DNA of 64,000 nucleotides, from NCBI GenBank assembly GCA_902789395.1, contig CADANY010000001.1, forward strand, positions 62,001-126,000. Reading direction: 5' to 3'. The position numbers were made by a program, and so were the translations under genes. This stretch comes from an uncultured Bacteroidia bacterium. GTDB taxonomy: Bacteria > Bacteroidota > Bacteroidia > Bacteroidales > UBA932. This document shows positions 8,193 to 16,281 of the stretch, one piece after another. Position 1 is the stretch's first letter, and every line of letters begins with the position of its first letter. The notes below the pieces were generated by a model. That model saw nothing but the letters and a program-made list of their open reading frames with translations. It had not been told where the DNA came from and ran no database searches.

Positions 8193-11087
8193 TTAGTACC
8201 CGAATATCTCCTCGAGCGTCAGCATTTTGACAGGACCGAGGGAACGGAGGAACTGCATATCCAGATCGTGTGTATCTCCCAGGATCGCATAAACATAGGT
8301 GCGGTCCTTGATCCAGCGCTCATGGGTCGCCTTCAGGTCATCCATGGTCAGGCTGCCGACTTTCTCATAGAGCTGTTTCTCAAGCGGCTCTTCGAGACCC
8401 AGTTCACGGGCATTGAGATAACTGTAGAGGACGGATTCTCCGATCGTACGCTGCGTGCGCAGTTTCGAAAGGATAGACGTCTTCGCTATCTCAAGGTTTT
8501 CCGGAGCGACAGGCAGTTCATTGATAATCTGGTCGAATGCCTCGACTGCCTGGCGCAGTTTATCGTTCTGGGAGGCGATATAGGCCCTGAAGGAATAGGT
8601 ATCATCCTTGAACGCCGGCGTAGAAAGCCAGGCACCGGCACCATAAGCAAGGGCGCGGGACTCCCGCATCTCCTGGAATACGATGGCATTCATGCCGCCG
8701 CCATAATACTCATTGAACAGCTCGATCAGCGGATCCTGGGCCAGTTCGAGTTTCTCACCACGGTCTGAATACTGGACGTAATTGAACTGACGGGCATCAT
8801 ACTGGGCGATAAGGACTTGCTTCTCGGGAGTGAGGAGCTTCGCAGGATAAGACTTGACCAGTTTGACCGGATCAGCCGGAACCTTATGATGCTCATTCAG
8901 AAGTGCAGATACGGAAGTTTCAGCGGAAGGTCCATAATAAAGAATGGTATGGGCGCAGTCGGCGAGGCCCTTGACAGCATCCAGGATGGCATCGGAGGAA
9001 AGCGCTGCAACAGCCTCATTGCTCAGCGTCTTCTTCGCGATATAGTCTCCGCCATAGGTCAGGTAGCGCTGAAGGGCACTGTTGCAAGCCCGCTGGTTCA
9101 TCTTCGCATCCAGGCGGGACCGGATAAGGTCGGATTTAAGCTCCGAGAGGATCTCTTCGTTGGCAACTGCATTGCGGACAAGGTCCTCAACGATATCGAG
9201 GGCAGCACCGAGATTCTCGTCCAGACCGGAAACAAACAGATTGGACGTATTGCCGCCGACCCTGAAACCGAAGTTGCAGGCAAGGTCATACATGGCCGTA
9301 GCGATCTCCTCTGCAGAACGGGTCGGGGTTCCGAGATACAGAAGGTATTCGGCCGCCATCTCAAGGAGCGGATCGTCGTCGCTGCCCTTGTCAAAACGGA
9401 AAGAAAGCGTTGCGATATCATTCTTCTCATTCTTCTTATAGAGGACTTCCATTCCCTGGTTTTCAAGGATGGACAGATCTTTCTTATAGTCCACGAAGAC
9501 AGGCTCGATCGGAGCAGGTTCGCTCGCAGCGATTTCAGAGAGGAAAGCGCTCTGCTTGTCACGGTTCGTAACGATCGGGGTGATCTTCGGGGCATCGATC
9601 TTCTTGATGCTGTCATCCCGGCCGAAACGCTTGTAGACGATCGCGTAGCTATTTTCAGCAAGGAACTGCTGCGCCCAAGCGACGACGTCGGCCTTGGTTA
9701 CTTTTTCGATCCGTCCCATCTTCCCTACTTCATCCTTCCAGGAAGTTCCGTTGACGAAAGAATCGACAAAGCGGCTGGCGCGGGAACGGTTGCTGGTCAG
9801 ACTGCGCATCTCGGAGAGCTTGTAGTTATTGATGACAGCCTGGACAAGGCTTTCATCGAATTCGCCGTTGCGGAGCTTAGCCACCTCGGCAAGAATGATA
9901 TCACGGACGTCTTCCAGATTCTGTCCTTCCTTGGCAAGACCCTCTACGATGAACAGGCCATAGTCCGTCCTGTTATACGGGAAGACCTGGACACCCAGCA
10001 CTTTCTGCTGCTGGACAACATCAAGGTCGATCAGGCCGGCCATTCCGTTCTGAAGGATCGATCCGGCGATTCTGGCAATTTCGGAAGCCTGGTCCGCATC
10101 TCCCGGAGTCCTCCATCCCAACATCATGAACTCGGACTCGCTACCGTAGACGTCCTTGACCATCGGTGCGGTAACCGGCTCTTCAGGAGTGGTTTTCAAA
10201 ACAGGGATGTTCGGATTGGGTTTCCAGTCGCCGAAATATTTTTTGATAATCCGTACCATCTCGTCCGGGTCGAAATCGCCAGAGAGGCAGATGGCAACAT
10301 TGTTAGGTACATAATAGGTATCCTTGTGGGTCCGGATCGTCCGAAGGGAAGGATTTTTCAGGTGGTCCTGGGTACCGATAACCGTCTGGGTTCCATAGGG
10401 ATGGTTCCGGAAGAGCATAGAGTCGATCGCATCGATCACTTTCTCGCTGTCGTCCGTAAGACCCATGTTCTTTTCCTCGTAGACGGCCTCCAGTTCGGTA
10501 TGGAATCCACGGAAGACGCAGTTCTTGAAACGGTCTGCTTCGATCTTCGCCCAATTCTCAATCTGGTTCGAAGGGATCTCCTCCACATAGCAGGTAACGT
10601 CATTGCTGGTATAGGCATTGCTGCCTTCCGATCCGATCAGGGACATAAGTTTGTCATACTCATTCGGAATCGCCAGTTTCGAAGCCTCATAACTGATCGA
10701 GTCGATCACATGATAGATGGAGAGACGCTCATTGGGATCCGTCTTGGTCCGGTAGACCTCGAAGAGACTGTCGATAGCGGCAAGCATCGGCTTTTCCGCC
10801 TCATAGTCAGAGGTTCCGAACTGCTGGGTTCCTTTAAACATCATGTGCTCAAGGTAATGGGCAAGCCCCGTGTTGTCCGCAGGGTCATTCTTTCCGCCGA
10901 CACGGACCGCGATGTAAGTCTGGATCCGGGGCTGGTCTTTGTTAACGGTCATGTAGATTTTGAGACCGTTGTCGAGGGTACAGATTTTGGCCTCGAGGGG
11001 ATCGCCTTTTACCGTCTGGTACTTCGAGCAGGATCCCGCTGCAAGAAGGGCGGCTAAGGCCGCCATGACAAGCAATATTTTTTTCAT
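8193..11087 (-). CDS. Outer-membrane/periplasmic M16 zinc peptidase lipoprotein (two-repeat)
   Basis: 964 residues. The N-terminus is a lipoprotein signal (LLVMAALAALLAAGSC, Cys20). The first M16 half carries the inverted zinc motif HYLEH (His77, Glu80, His81) and the downstream glutamate region ELEAVYEEKNMG; a central M16_C domain follows, and the second half repeats the fold without an HxxEH motif, as in pitrilysin-like clamshell enzymes where the second half closes over substrate. These peptidases degrade oligopeptides; lipid anchoring suggests digestion in the periplasm or at the surface. Own promoter at 11126-11156, hairpin terminator at 8132. Single-gene transcript. Confidence 0.9.
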   Translation of the reverse strand: MKKILLVMAALAALLAAGSCSKYQTVKGDPLEAKICTLDNGLKIYMTVNKDQPRIQTYIAVRVGGKNDPADNTGLAHYLEHMMFKGTQQFGTSDYEAEKPMLAAIDSLFEVYRTKTDPNERLSIYHVIDSISYEASKLAIPNEYDKLMSLIGSEGSNAYTSNDVTCYVEEIPSNQIENWAKIEADRFKNCVFRGFHTELEAVYEEKNMGLTDDSEKVIDAIDSMLFRNHPYGTQTVIGTQDHLKNPSLRTIRTHKDTYYVPNNVAICLSGDFDPDEMVRIIKKYFGDWKPNPNIPVLKTTPEEPVTAPMVKDVYGSESEFMMLGWRTPGDADQASEIARIAGSILQNGMAGLIDLDVVQQQKVLGVQVFPYNRTDYGLFIVEGLAKEGQNLEDVRDIILAEVAKLRNGEFDESLVQAVINNYKLSEMRSLTSNRSRASRFVDSFVNGTSWKDEVGKMGRIEKVTKADVVAWAQQFLAENSYAIVYKRFGRDDSIKKIDAPKITPIVTNRDKQSAFLSEIAASEPAPIEPVFVDYKKDLSILENQGMEVLYKKNEKNDIATLSFRFDKGSDDDPLLEMAAEYLLYLGTPTRSAEEIATAMYDLACNFGFRVGGNTSNLFVSGLDENLGAALDIVEDLVRNAVANEEILSELKSDLIRSRLDAKMNQRACNSALQRYLTYGGDYIAKKTLSNEAVAALSSDAILDAVKGLADCAHTILYYGPSAETSVSALLNEHHKVPADPVKLVKSYPAKLLTPEKQVLIAQYDARQFNYVQYSDRGEKLELAQDPLIELFNEYYGGGMNAIVFQEMRESRALAYGAGAWLSTPAFKDDTYSFRAYIASQNDKLRQAVEAFDQIINELPVAPENLEIAKTSILSKLRTQRTIGESVLYSYLNARELGLEEPLEKQLYEKVGSLTMDDLKATHERWIKDRTYVYAILGDTHDLDMQFLRSLGPVKMLTLEEIFGY

Positions 11088-11125
11088 CTTGTTAAGGATT
11101 AATATGTTCTAGGGCATACAATCTG

Positions 11126-11156
11126 CGAAGTTAACTATTTTACCTCTTATTTCAAA
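11126..11156 (-). promoter_or_regulatory. Promoter of the M16 peptidase gene
   Basis: Read leftward: TTTG (11156-11153), 19 bp, TAACTTCG (11133-11126), close to the Bacteroidota consensus TTTG-N19/20-TAnnTTTG. It leaves a leader of roughly 30 nt before the ATG at 11087. Confidence 0.65.
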
Positions 11157-11243
11157 TTTTTAAAAACTTAAAAATCAGCTCTTTTTCCTGAAACCAGTCG
11201 AATGGTTTTTCTGTTTTTTATCGTCATGTCGGGCAGGCAATCC

Positions 11244-11251
11244 TATCTTTG
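11244..11251 (+). promoter_or_regulatory. -7 element of the DUF4493-like lipoprotein gene
   Basis: TATCTTTG is an exact TAnnTTTG match 42 bp upstream of the ATG at 11294. The -33 region is T-rich (GTTTTTTATCG) without a clear TTTG. Confidence 0.55.
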
Positions 11252-11293
11252 CCGTCGTCCGGGTACGGTGCCCGGGCGGAAAAAGAAAAGAAG

Positions 11294-12409
11294 ATGAAGA
11301 GAATGAGACAGATGCTCGCTGCAGGAACGATTCTCCTGCTTGCGACGGCTTGCCAAGACTTTTTTCAGGGATTCGGGCGCAGGGATGCCTTTCTGAAATG
11401 GCATTTCGATCCCGGGCTGCCTATCGGGACCCGTTCCGGAGGTGAGATTCCCGACACGAACGACTTCATCCTGACTGTTTCCGATGCAAAAGGAAACATT
11501 CTGTACAATGGTCCCTACGGCCATTCACCAGAAGCGCTGACAGTCGAACCGGGAAGTTATAACATTGATGTCAAGTCGATTGAGTTTACAGTTCCCTCTT
11601 TCGACAAACCCCAGTATGGTGACGGGAAAGTCGTTGTCGTCAGGGGTGGCGAAACGGCAGATGTGCGGCTGGACTGTCAGCTCAGGAATGCAGGAATCCG
11701 GCTGAAGGTCGAGCCGGAATTCCTGACCGCCTACCCCAGGGGAACCCTGCTTCTCAAATCGGCGGAGGGAAAACTGATGTACAGTTTCACTGAAAAGAGG
11801 ACGGCATATTTCAGACCGGGAGCCGTCCAGCTCATCCTCAGCGACGGCGGAAAAGATGAGACCCTGTCGACCCGGGACCTGGCGGCCAGGGAAATATGGA
11901 CAATCGGCATATCCGTACCGGAGACTGCGACCGTAGGCGGCAAGGGATTCAAGATCGAGTTGGACACAGTAAAGGTATGGAAATCAGATTCTTTCATCAT
12001 CAGCGGCAGCTCTTCGGAGAGTCCCGGCGGCAGCGGGGGAAGCAGCGAGTGGGGCGAAGACCTCTCCGACGCACTGAGCGTCAGCATGGCAAAGGCCGCA
12101 GTCGGAATGAAAGAGACCTGGGTATTCGGATACATTGTCGGAGGTGACCTGACAACGACGGGATCCAAGATGAATACGGGGCCGGATTTTTCCAAGAACA
12201 CCCACTTCGCGATCGCCGCACGTGCCTCAGCGACAGAAAAATCTTCCTGTCTGTCCGTCGAATTGCCGAAAGGGCCCATACGCGATGCACTCAACCTGGT
12301 CGACCACCCCGACCTGGTCGGCAGCCGCGTCTATCTCAAAGGCAATATCGTCGAACCCTATTTTGGAATTACGGGTGTAAAAGGATGCACTGAATATATC
12401 CTCAAATAA
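11294..12409 (+). CDS. Secreted lipoprotein with DUF4493-like and DUF6359-like domains
   Basis: 371 residues from the ATG at 11294; the longer frame starts with a TTG inside the promoter and is rejected. A lipobox (LLLATACQ) follows a hydrophobic segment. Residues ~45-235 resemble DUF4493, the beta-sandwich of Bacteroidales cell-surface proteins (DTNDFILTVSDAKGNILYNGPY, then EPGSYNIDVKS). A Ser/Gly-rich linker (~238-255) leads to a C-terminal DUF6359-like module (ETWVFGYIVGGDLTT ... SRVYLKGNIVEPYFGITGVKG), an OB-like fold. Role unknown; surface-exposed binding or adhesion is an inference. It is the last host protein gene before the prophage and is followed by the tRNA-Gly promoter. Confidence 0.7.
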   Translation: MKRMRQMLAAGTILLLATACQDFFQGFGRRDAFLKWHFDPGLPIGTRSGGEIPDTNDFILTVSDAKGNILYNGPYGHSPEALTVEPGSYNIDVKSIEFTVPSFDKPQYGDGKVVVVRGGETADVRLDCQLRNAGIRLKVEPEFLTAYPRGTLLLKSAEGKLMYSFTEKRTAYFRPGAVQLILSDGGKDETLSTRDLAAREIWTIGISVPETATVGGKGFKIELDTVKVWKSDSFIISGSSSESPGGSGGSSEWGEDLSDALSVSMAKAAVGMKETWVFGYIVGGDLTTTGSKMNTGPDFSKNTHFAIAARASATEKSSCLSVELPKGPIRDALNLVDHPDLVGSRVYLKGNIVEPYFGITGVKGCTEYILK

Positions 12410-12412
12410 GAA

Positions 12413-12444
12413 TTTGCAAATATCGAACGGAATCACTAACTTTG
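12413..12444 (+). promoter_or_regulatory. Promoter of tRNA-Gly
   Basis: TTTG (12413-12416), 20 bp, TAACTTTG (12437-12444): a complete Bacteroidota primary-sigma promoter ending 11 bp before the first tRNA base. It is kept intact by the insertion because the phage joins at the tRNA 3' side. Confidence 0.8.
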
Positions 12445-12455
12445 CATCAGCAAAA

Positions 12456-12528
12456 GCGGAATTAGCTCAGTTGGTAGAGCGTTGGCTTCCCAAGCCGAAG
12501 GTCGCGAGTTCGAGCCTCGTATTCCGCT
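12456..12528 (+). tRNA. tRNA-Gly(CCC), probable prophage attachment site
   Basis: Acceptor GCGGAAT pairs with ATTCCGC; D-arm TAGCTCAGTTGGTAGAGC; anticodon stem TTGGC/GCCGA with loop TTCCCAA giving anticodon CCC; T-arm GAGTTCGAGCCTC. 73 nt, discriminator T, CCA not encoded. An integrase gene starts 209 bp downstream and phage genes continue to the window edge, so attL probably overlaps the 3' half of this tRNA. The matching attR repeat is not in the window, so the core cannot be delimited. Confidence 0.93.
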
Positions 12529-12542
12529 CAACCATTCTAATT

Positions 12543-12578
12543 GCCCCTAACTATTTGATAAGAAAGTAGTTACGGGGC
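12543..12578 (+). terminator. Hairpin after tRNA-Gly
   Basis: GCCCCTAACTA and TAGTTACGGGGC pair with a one-base bulge around a 13-nt loop, 15 bp after the tRNA, followed by ATTTCTTA. It probably ends the tRNA transcript and shields the integrase region. It may be of phage origin, replacing the original host terminator. Confidence 0.65.
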
Positions 12579-12669
12579 ATTTCTTATGCCATATTGTCAA
12601 ACAATTTGACGCTAAAATCGCCCCAAAAAACTGTAAAAAAGAGTAAAAAGTTGTCAAAAATTGTAAAGA

Positions 12670-12735
12670 TTAGTGAGAAATTAGTGAGAAAATGGTGAGA
12701 AATTAGTGAGAAAACGGTGAAAAATTAGTGAGAAA
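12670..12735 (+). repeat. Six tandem 11-bp iterons abutting the integrase start codon
   Basis: Six head-to-tail units of exactly 11 bp: copies 1, 2, 4 and 6 are identical TTAGTGAGAAA, copy 3 is ATGGTGAGAAA and copy 5 ACGGTGAAAAA. The array ends 2 bp before the integrase ATG (12738). The period is close to one DNA turn, so bound proteins would line up on one face. Likely roles: arm-type integrase sites or an autoregulatory operator; both are inference. Confidence 0.85.
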
Positions 12736-12737
12736 AT

Positions 12738-13979
12738 ATGGCAAAACTGAGTTTTTATCTGGACTCCCGGAAGCCGGGAGCAGACGGGAGATCTCCCCTT
12801 ACCTTGACGGTAAAACACAACTACAATTCAGCCCGGATTTCGCTCGGGATCAAGATGACTCCGAACGACTGGGAAGAGGTACAGTACACACTCCGGAATC
12901 TTCCAAGGAGTAAGTGGGACATCATGTCCGACGATGTGTATGCAATGAAGATATCTTATGACTCTGCTCTGTCCAGATTGGAGAAAGAGGAGGATATCCG
13001 TGAGCTTTCCGCAACGGATGTCAGGAACAGACTGGACGAGATGATCAAGGGCGAATCGAGGGCGACAAGAAAGAAACGTCTTGAGAGGAAGAAGAACCTC
13101 TTTGCGGCTCGGTATCGTGCCTTCGCAGAGTCGAAGGATACTGATGGGACCAGAAAGATATATCTGTGGTCTCTGAAGAAGATTGCCGAATACGATTCGG
13201 GGTATGAATCTCTGTCTTTTGAGGATATTAATAAAGAATGGTTGACCGGATTCGATAACTACCTCAAACCAACGGTATGTGCGAATATCCGCAATATGTA
13301 TTTCCGAAACATCCGTGCCGTCTTCAATGATGCGTTGAAAGATGAGATTACGACAGCATATCCTTTCCGTACCTTCAGGCTACCAAAGACCGAAGAGACC
13401 AAGAAACGAGCGTTGTCTCTGGAGCAGATCAAACTATTGAAGGATTTCCCCTGCGACAGTTGGCAAGAAGAATACCGGGATATGTTTATGCTCATGATCT
13501 ACTTGATCGGGATTAATGCCGCAGATCTATTCAAGGCGAAGCCAGAGGATCTGGTAGACGGAAGGTTGAACTACAAGAGGGACAAGACTCATAAACTCTA
13601 CTCTGTTAAGGTAGAGCCGGAAGCAATGGCGATCATTAACAAATATCGTGGAAAGGATTGGCTCCTCTCCCCTCTCGATCGCTATTGCTCATATAAAGCC
13701 TATCTTGGGCATATGAACAAGGCACTGAAGAAGATCGGTTTATTCTATCGGACAAGCGGAGAGAAGAAGGGCAGGGCTTTATTCCCAGATCTTTCTTCAT
13801 ATTGGTCCAGACATTCGTGGGCAAGCCTCGCATCGCAGCTCGACATTCCAACCGACATAATAGGACGCTCCCTTGGGCATTCCTGGGCGACTGATACGGT
13901 GACCGCAATCTACATCAAGTTCGATAATCGCAAGGTCGACAATGCAAATCGAAAAGTTATTGACGCAATAATGAATTAA
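12738..13979 (+). CDS. int: Tyrosine recombinase/integrase (Bacteroidetes phage type)
   Basis: 413 residues. Integrates and excises the prophage by strand exchange at the tRNA-Gly site. Layout: N-terminal arm-binding domain (~1-110), SAM-like core-binding domain (~115-215, containing FDNYLKPTVCANIRNMYFRNIRAVFNDA), catalytic domain (~220-400). Catalytic residues visible: Lys283 (KRDKTHK), Arg358 (SYWSRHSWAS, box II with the usual His replaced by Tyr), His381 (LGHSWATDTV) and nucleophile Tyr392 (TAIYIKF). The box I position, YLIGINAADLF, lacks the canonical Arg, a feature shared with a subgroup of Bacteroidetes integrases. The ATG follows the iteron array directly, leaving almost no room for a leader with its own promoter elements outside the repeats. 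Confidence 0.93.
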   Translation: MAKLSFYLDSRKPGADGRSPLTLTVKHNYNSARISLGIKMTPNDWEEVQYTLRNLPRSKWDIMSDDVYAMKISYDSALSRLEKEEDIRELSATDVRNRLDEMIKGESRATRKKRLERKKNLFAARYRAFAESKDTDGTRKIYLWSLKKIAEYDSGYESLSFEDINKEWLTGFDNYLKPTVCANIRNMYFRNIRAVFNDALKDEITTAYPFRTFRLPKTEETKKRALSLEQIKLLKDFPCDSWQEEYRDMFMLMIYLIGINAADLFKAKPEDLVDGRLNYKRDKTHKLYSVKVEPEAMAIINKYRGKDWLLSPLDRYCSYKAYLGHMNKALKKIGLFYRTSGEKKGRALFPDLSSYWSRHSWASLASQLDIPTDIIGRSLGHSWATDTVTAIYIKFDNRKVDNANRKVIDAIMN

Positions 13980-13992
13980 TGTATTATCTTTG
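13960..13992 (+). promoter_or_regulatory. Primary-sigma-type promoter before the 99-residue gene
   Basis: TTG (13960-13962) and an exact -7 element TATCTTTG (13985-13992), 22 bp apart, overlap the integrase 3' end and lie 17 bp before the ATG at 14010. It lacks the 18-bp box of the other operons, so this gene may be expressed independently of the late genes. Confidence 0.55.
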
Positions 13993-14009
13993 CATAAACA
14001 CATTAACAC

Positions 14010-14309
14010 ATGAGATACACGTTCGGAGAAACTCTTGGATCTGGCCTGTCGTTCCAGTTTGAGATTGACCTAACAGACGAGCAGGCGGATATTATCCGGA
14101 CCTTTTTGAAGGAGAACGGGGACTGTGATTATTCCTTTCTTGAGCCAGAGTACCCCGGACTGTTTGAGATCATCAACGAAGCGGCGACCGAGGCGGCTTT
14201 CAAGGCCATCAATGAAGAGAGAGACGAGGATGATAGATTAGACTATTGGGATATTGACTGGGGAAGCATATCTTATGACTTCTACTGGCCAAAAGAACTG
14301 ATGAAATAA
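14010..14309 (+). CDS. Small acidic phage protein, unknown function
   Basis: 99 residues, strongly acidic (runs such as NEERDEDDRLDYWDIDW) with no membrane segment. I do not recognise a family. It is flanked by its own promoter and its own terminator (14318-14350), so it is a monocistronic unit between integrase and virion genes. Acidic proteins of this size in such positions can be DNA mimics or anti-host factors (e.g. anti-restriction), but nothing beyond charge and context supports that here. Confidence 0.65.
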   Translation: MRYTFGETLGSGLSFQFEIDLTDEQADIIRTFLKENGDCDYSFLEPEYPGLFEIINEAATEAAFKAINEERDEDDRLDYWDIDWGSISYDFYWPKELMK

Positions 14310-14317
14310 GTGTTGGT

Positions 14318-14350
14318 GAGACAGGCTTTCGGGTCTGTCTCTTTTATTTT
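14318..14350 (+). terminator. Intrinsic terminator after the acidic gene
   Basis: GAGACAG / CTGTCTC stem (7 bp, extended by GC/GU pairs around a TTCG loop) followed by TTTTATTTT. The T-tract runs into the first bases of the late promoter box at 14347. Confidence 0.85.
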
Positions 14351-14393
14351 GGTAAAGATAGACCTAATCAGCCGTGCTTAATCGATAGATTCG
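14347..14393 (+). promoter_or_regulatory. Late promoter 1 (box plus -7 element)
   Basis: Box TTTTGGTAAAGATAGACC at 14347-14364, then 25 bp to TTCG of TAGATTCG (14386-14393). ATG of the first connector-like gene is at 14411. One of five copies with identical spacing (others at 16217, 36691, 38569, 44061). Confidence 0.7.
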
Positions 14394-14410
14394 CGGAAGA
14401 TTAGGTTATT

Positions 14411-14833
14411 ATGGAATACACTATTGACAGGACGGTTCTGTTCCCGCTAATTGAGGAGGAGGTATCGAGGGTTGCCAATGAGTCCTACACGGACGATGGC
14501 GACTCCATGTATGACGTGATTCGTCTCACCTCCTTGGATAATGCGACCATTGTACGTCTGGAAGACGATGCGATTGATGCTCTTGTAAAACGAACGATTG
14601 ACATCTGCACGTACAACGGGTCCGTTCTTTACTTCGATGTCCCCGACTTCGATACATATCTGGAGCCTGCCACAACCAGGGAAATCACACGATACATCGT
14701 ACTCAATACATGTGCGGCTTGGTTCCAGTCGCGGATGCCGGGAAAGGTGGACGAGTATGCCAACCGTGGTCAGGTCGCAATGGACAAGGCCGTAACCTAT
14801 CTGAAATCCATTAAAGCACCGGAGCGAGTATGA
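14411..14833 (+). CDS. Phage virion-module protein, possible connector subunit (paralogue 1)
   Basis: 140 residues, mainly helical and acidic. No database family is recalled, but the C-terminal half (TTREITRYIVLNTCAAWFQSRMPGKVDEYANRGQVAMDKAV) follows the same plan as the next two genes: a helix with an aromatic core, a loop, then a long helix. It is the first gene after late promoter 1 and overlaps the next gene by 4 bp (ATGA), so tight co-translation is expected. Small head-tail completion or adaptor protein is a guess from position. Confidence 0.6.
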   Translation: MEYTIDRTVLFPLIEEEVSRVANESYTDDGDSMYDVIRLTSLDNATIVRLEDDAIDALVKRTIDICTYNGSVLYFDVPDFDTYLEPATTREITRYIVLNTCAAWFQSRMPGKVDEYANRGQVAMDKAVTYLKSIKAPERV

Positions 14834-15285
14834 AGATCTATCTAGATGTAGACGAACTTTTGTTCGACATGCGGAACAAGTCCCATCAGGACACCGCAGA
14901 CATATCGGATGTCGAGGCCCGGTATAGGGTCGAGGCCGGCACACATAAGACCGAAGAACTTCGCAGGTGCTTGCTTGAGGTCTCTTCTACTCTGACCAGG
15001 AGGGTGTCCAGATACCTTGTCGATTACTATCGCCAGCTTGCCGACAACAACCTCCACCTTCCGGAGACTCTTGTCTATGACTTCGACTTTTCCGAAAGGA
15101 GGATGATCAATAAGGCTCAACCTCTCTCTGATGCGATGCATGCTTTCATCGTACATTATGCATTGGCGAAGTATTATGCAACAGTCAATCATACCGAACT
15201 GTCGAACAAGCATAGCACCTTGACCCAGGATGCGTCCGCAGCACTCGATGAGATCATATACACTAAACGTCCGCCAATCGTATGA
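14830..15285 (+). CDS. Phage virion-module protein (paralogue 2)
   Basis: 151 residues, helical. Contains LSDAMHAFIVHYALAKYYATV, which aligns in pattern with LAEYMHRFLVWGALYDWYNQL of the following gene, and ends in a helix with a short basic tail. Overlaps its neighbours by 4 bp on both sides. Function unknown; stoichiometric tail or connector component is inferred from the operon, which leads into the ejection proteins. Confidence 0.6.
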   Translation: MKIYLDVDELLFDMRNKSHQDTADISDVEARYRVEAGTHKTEELRRCLLEVSSTLTRRVSRYLVDYYRQLADNNLHLPETLVYDFDFSERRMINKAQPLSDAMHAFIVHYALAKYYATVNHTELSNKHSTLTQDASAALDEIIYTKRPPIV

Positions 15286-15842
15286 GTACCGTAGTATATT
15301 ATGTAGACACGAATCCGACCGAGGAGAAGAAGAGGAGGAAGATCGTGATTATCAAGCAGGAGGTTTACAAGGATGTAGAGCTCCATACTTTCAAGCGTGT
15401 AGAGGCGGCAGCAGATATGACGGCCAAGCAGGAGAATGCGATATCCGCAGACACCACCGAGAATATGGACGGGGCTGTTATCGCGAGATATGTTGAGTAT
15501 CGGAATGCTCAACTCCGGAGGAAGATGTCGTCGATTCTTCTCGACATGGAAAGCCTAGGAGCGGATGATGTGTTGAGTCTGGATGAAGTATTCGCATATA
15601 ACCTTTCACTCTCTACGGACTTCAAGGATGCCATGCTCCGTCCGCTTGCCGAGTATATGCACCGGTTCCTGGTGTGGGGAGCATTATACGACTGGTACAA
15701 TCAGTTAGGGATGCGTCAAGAAGCCGCCATCTACGGGAGCGAACTGCAAGAGATAGAAGATGAGATCAACAATATAACCCGAGTACCGAGTTGGGCGAAG
15801 AGACCTCTTCAACCTTTCGGTCCGGCAAGAAAGATATTCTAA
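15282..15842 (+). CDS. Phage virion-module protein (paralogue 3)
   Basis: 186 residues. N-terminal beta-like segment (STVVYYVDTNPTEEKKRRKIVIIKQE), then a helical part with LLDMESLGADDVLSLDEVFAYNLSLSTDF and the shared EYMHRFLVWGALYDWY helix. The pattern of this helical part is common in Bacteroidetes phages next to structural genes, but no function is established to my knowledge. ATGA overlap with the preceding gene. Confidence 0.6.
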   Translation: MSTVVYYVDTNPTEEKKRRKIVIIKQEVYKDVELHTFKRVEAAADMTAKQENAISADTTENMDGAVIARYVEYRNAQLRRKMSSILLDMESLGADDVLSLDEVFAYNLSLSTDFKDAMLRPLAEYMHRFLVWGALYDWYNQLGMRQEAAIYGSELQEIEDEINNITRVPSWAKRPLQPFGPARKIF

Positions 15843-15844
15843 TT

Positions 15845-16138
15845 ATGCCAAGAGGAAGAAAGCCGGGAGACGGCAGAGGAAGAATGGGGGGAAGACCACC
15901 TGGAGGTCAGAACAAGACTACCGTAGCAATGCGGGAGCTTTTGTCGAATTTCTGTGACGAGAAGTTTGAGGACTTCAAAGTCGCGTTCGATAACATTAAG
16001 AACCCGAAAGAGAAATGTGCAATCTATCTGAAAGCACAAGAGTTCGTCACGCCTAAACTTTCCACTGTTGATCTTAAGACAGATCTTGATCGGAAGACCT
16101 TCGAGCAAGAGTTGGATGAGTTGAGTCAAGAGGATTAA
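15845..16138 (+). CDS. Small basic phage protein, TerS-like candidate
   Basis: 97 residues from the ATG at 15845, 2 bp after the preceding stop; longer frames overlap the previous gene. N-terminus is a basic, glycine-rich tail (MPRGRKPGDGRGRMGGRPPGG) followed by NKTTVAMRELLSNFCDEKFEDF and an acidic C-terminus. Proteins with this RGRKPG...GGRxxGxxNKTT opening are frequent in phages and are sometimes annotated as small terminase-like DNA-binding proteins. DNA binding is a fair inference; a terminase role is uncertain because TerL is 25 kb away on the other strand. Confidence 0.55.
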   Translation: MPRGRKPGDGRGRMGGRPPGGQNKTTVAMRELLSNFCDEKFEDFKVAFDNIKNPKEKCAIYLKAQEFVTPKLSTVDLKTDLDRKTFEQELDELSQED

Positions 16139-16166
16139 AGCATACTTTCTTTTCAATCTTTTTAGA

Positions 16167-16193
16167 GGGAGACGCTGTGAAGTATCTCCCTTT
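16167..16193 (+). terminator. Intrinsic terminator after the connector-like operon
   Basis: GGGAGA / TCTCCC stem whose apex extends to CT(GTGA)AG, a GNRA-type tetraloop, followed by TTTCACTGTT. The weak T-run suggests partial termination, upstream of late promoter 2. Confidence 0.65.
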
Positions 16194-16216
16194 CACTGTT
16201 ATAGTTTTCTATAGTT

Positions 16217-16263
16217 GATTGGTTAAGATAGACCATAATCCCGAACGAATCTCTTCACCTTTG
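16217..16263 (+). promoter_or_regulatory. Late promoter 2 (box plus -7 element)
   Basis: GATTGGTTAAGATAGACC at 16217-16234 (3 mismatches to the box), 25 bp, then TTTG of CACCTTTG (16256-16263). ATG of the ejection-protein operon at 16282. Confidence 0.65.
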
Positions 16264-16281
16264 GACATTAATATAGGTATT

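Noticed and set aside
8817..11057. A 746-codon open frame on the plus strand over the M16 peptidase gene
   Set aside because: It is the antisense shadow of an unmistakable M16 peptidase; its product has no recognisable domain and consists of complementary-frame residues.
12650..12684. A sixth late box upstream of the integrase (TTGTAAAGATTAG)
   Set aside because: Only the middle GTAAAGAT matches, the GACC end is missing and there is no -7 element 25 bp away.
12670..12735. Possible CRISPR-like array
   Set aside because: Units are 11 bp, directly adjacent without spacers, and no cas genes are nearby.
16219..16281. Longer N-terminus for the ejection protein at 16282
   Set aside because: The extra 21 codons run through late promoter 2; the ATG at 16282 has the usual distance to the promoter.
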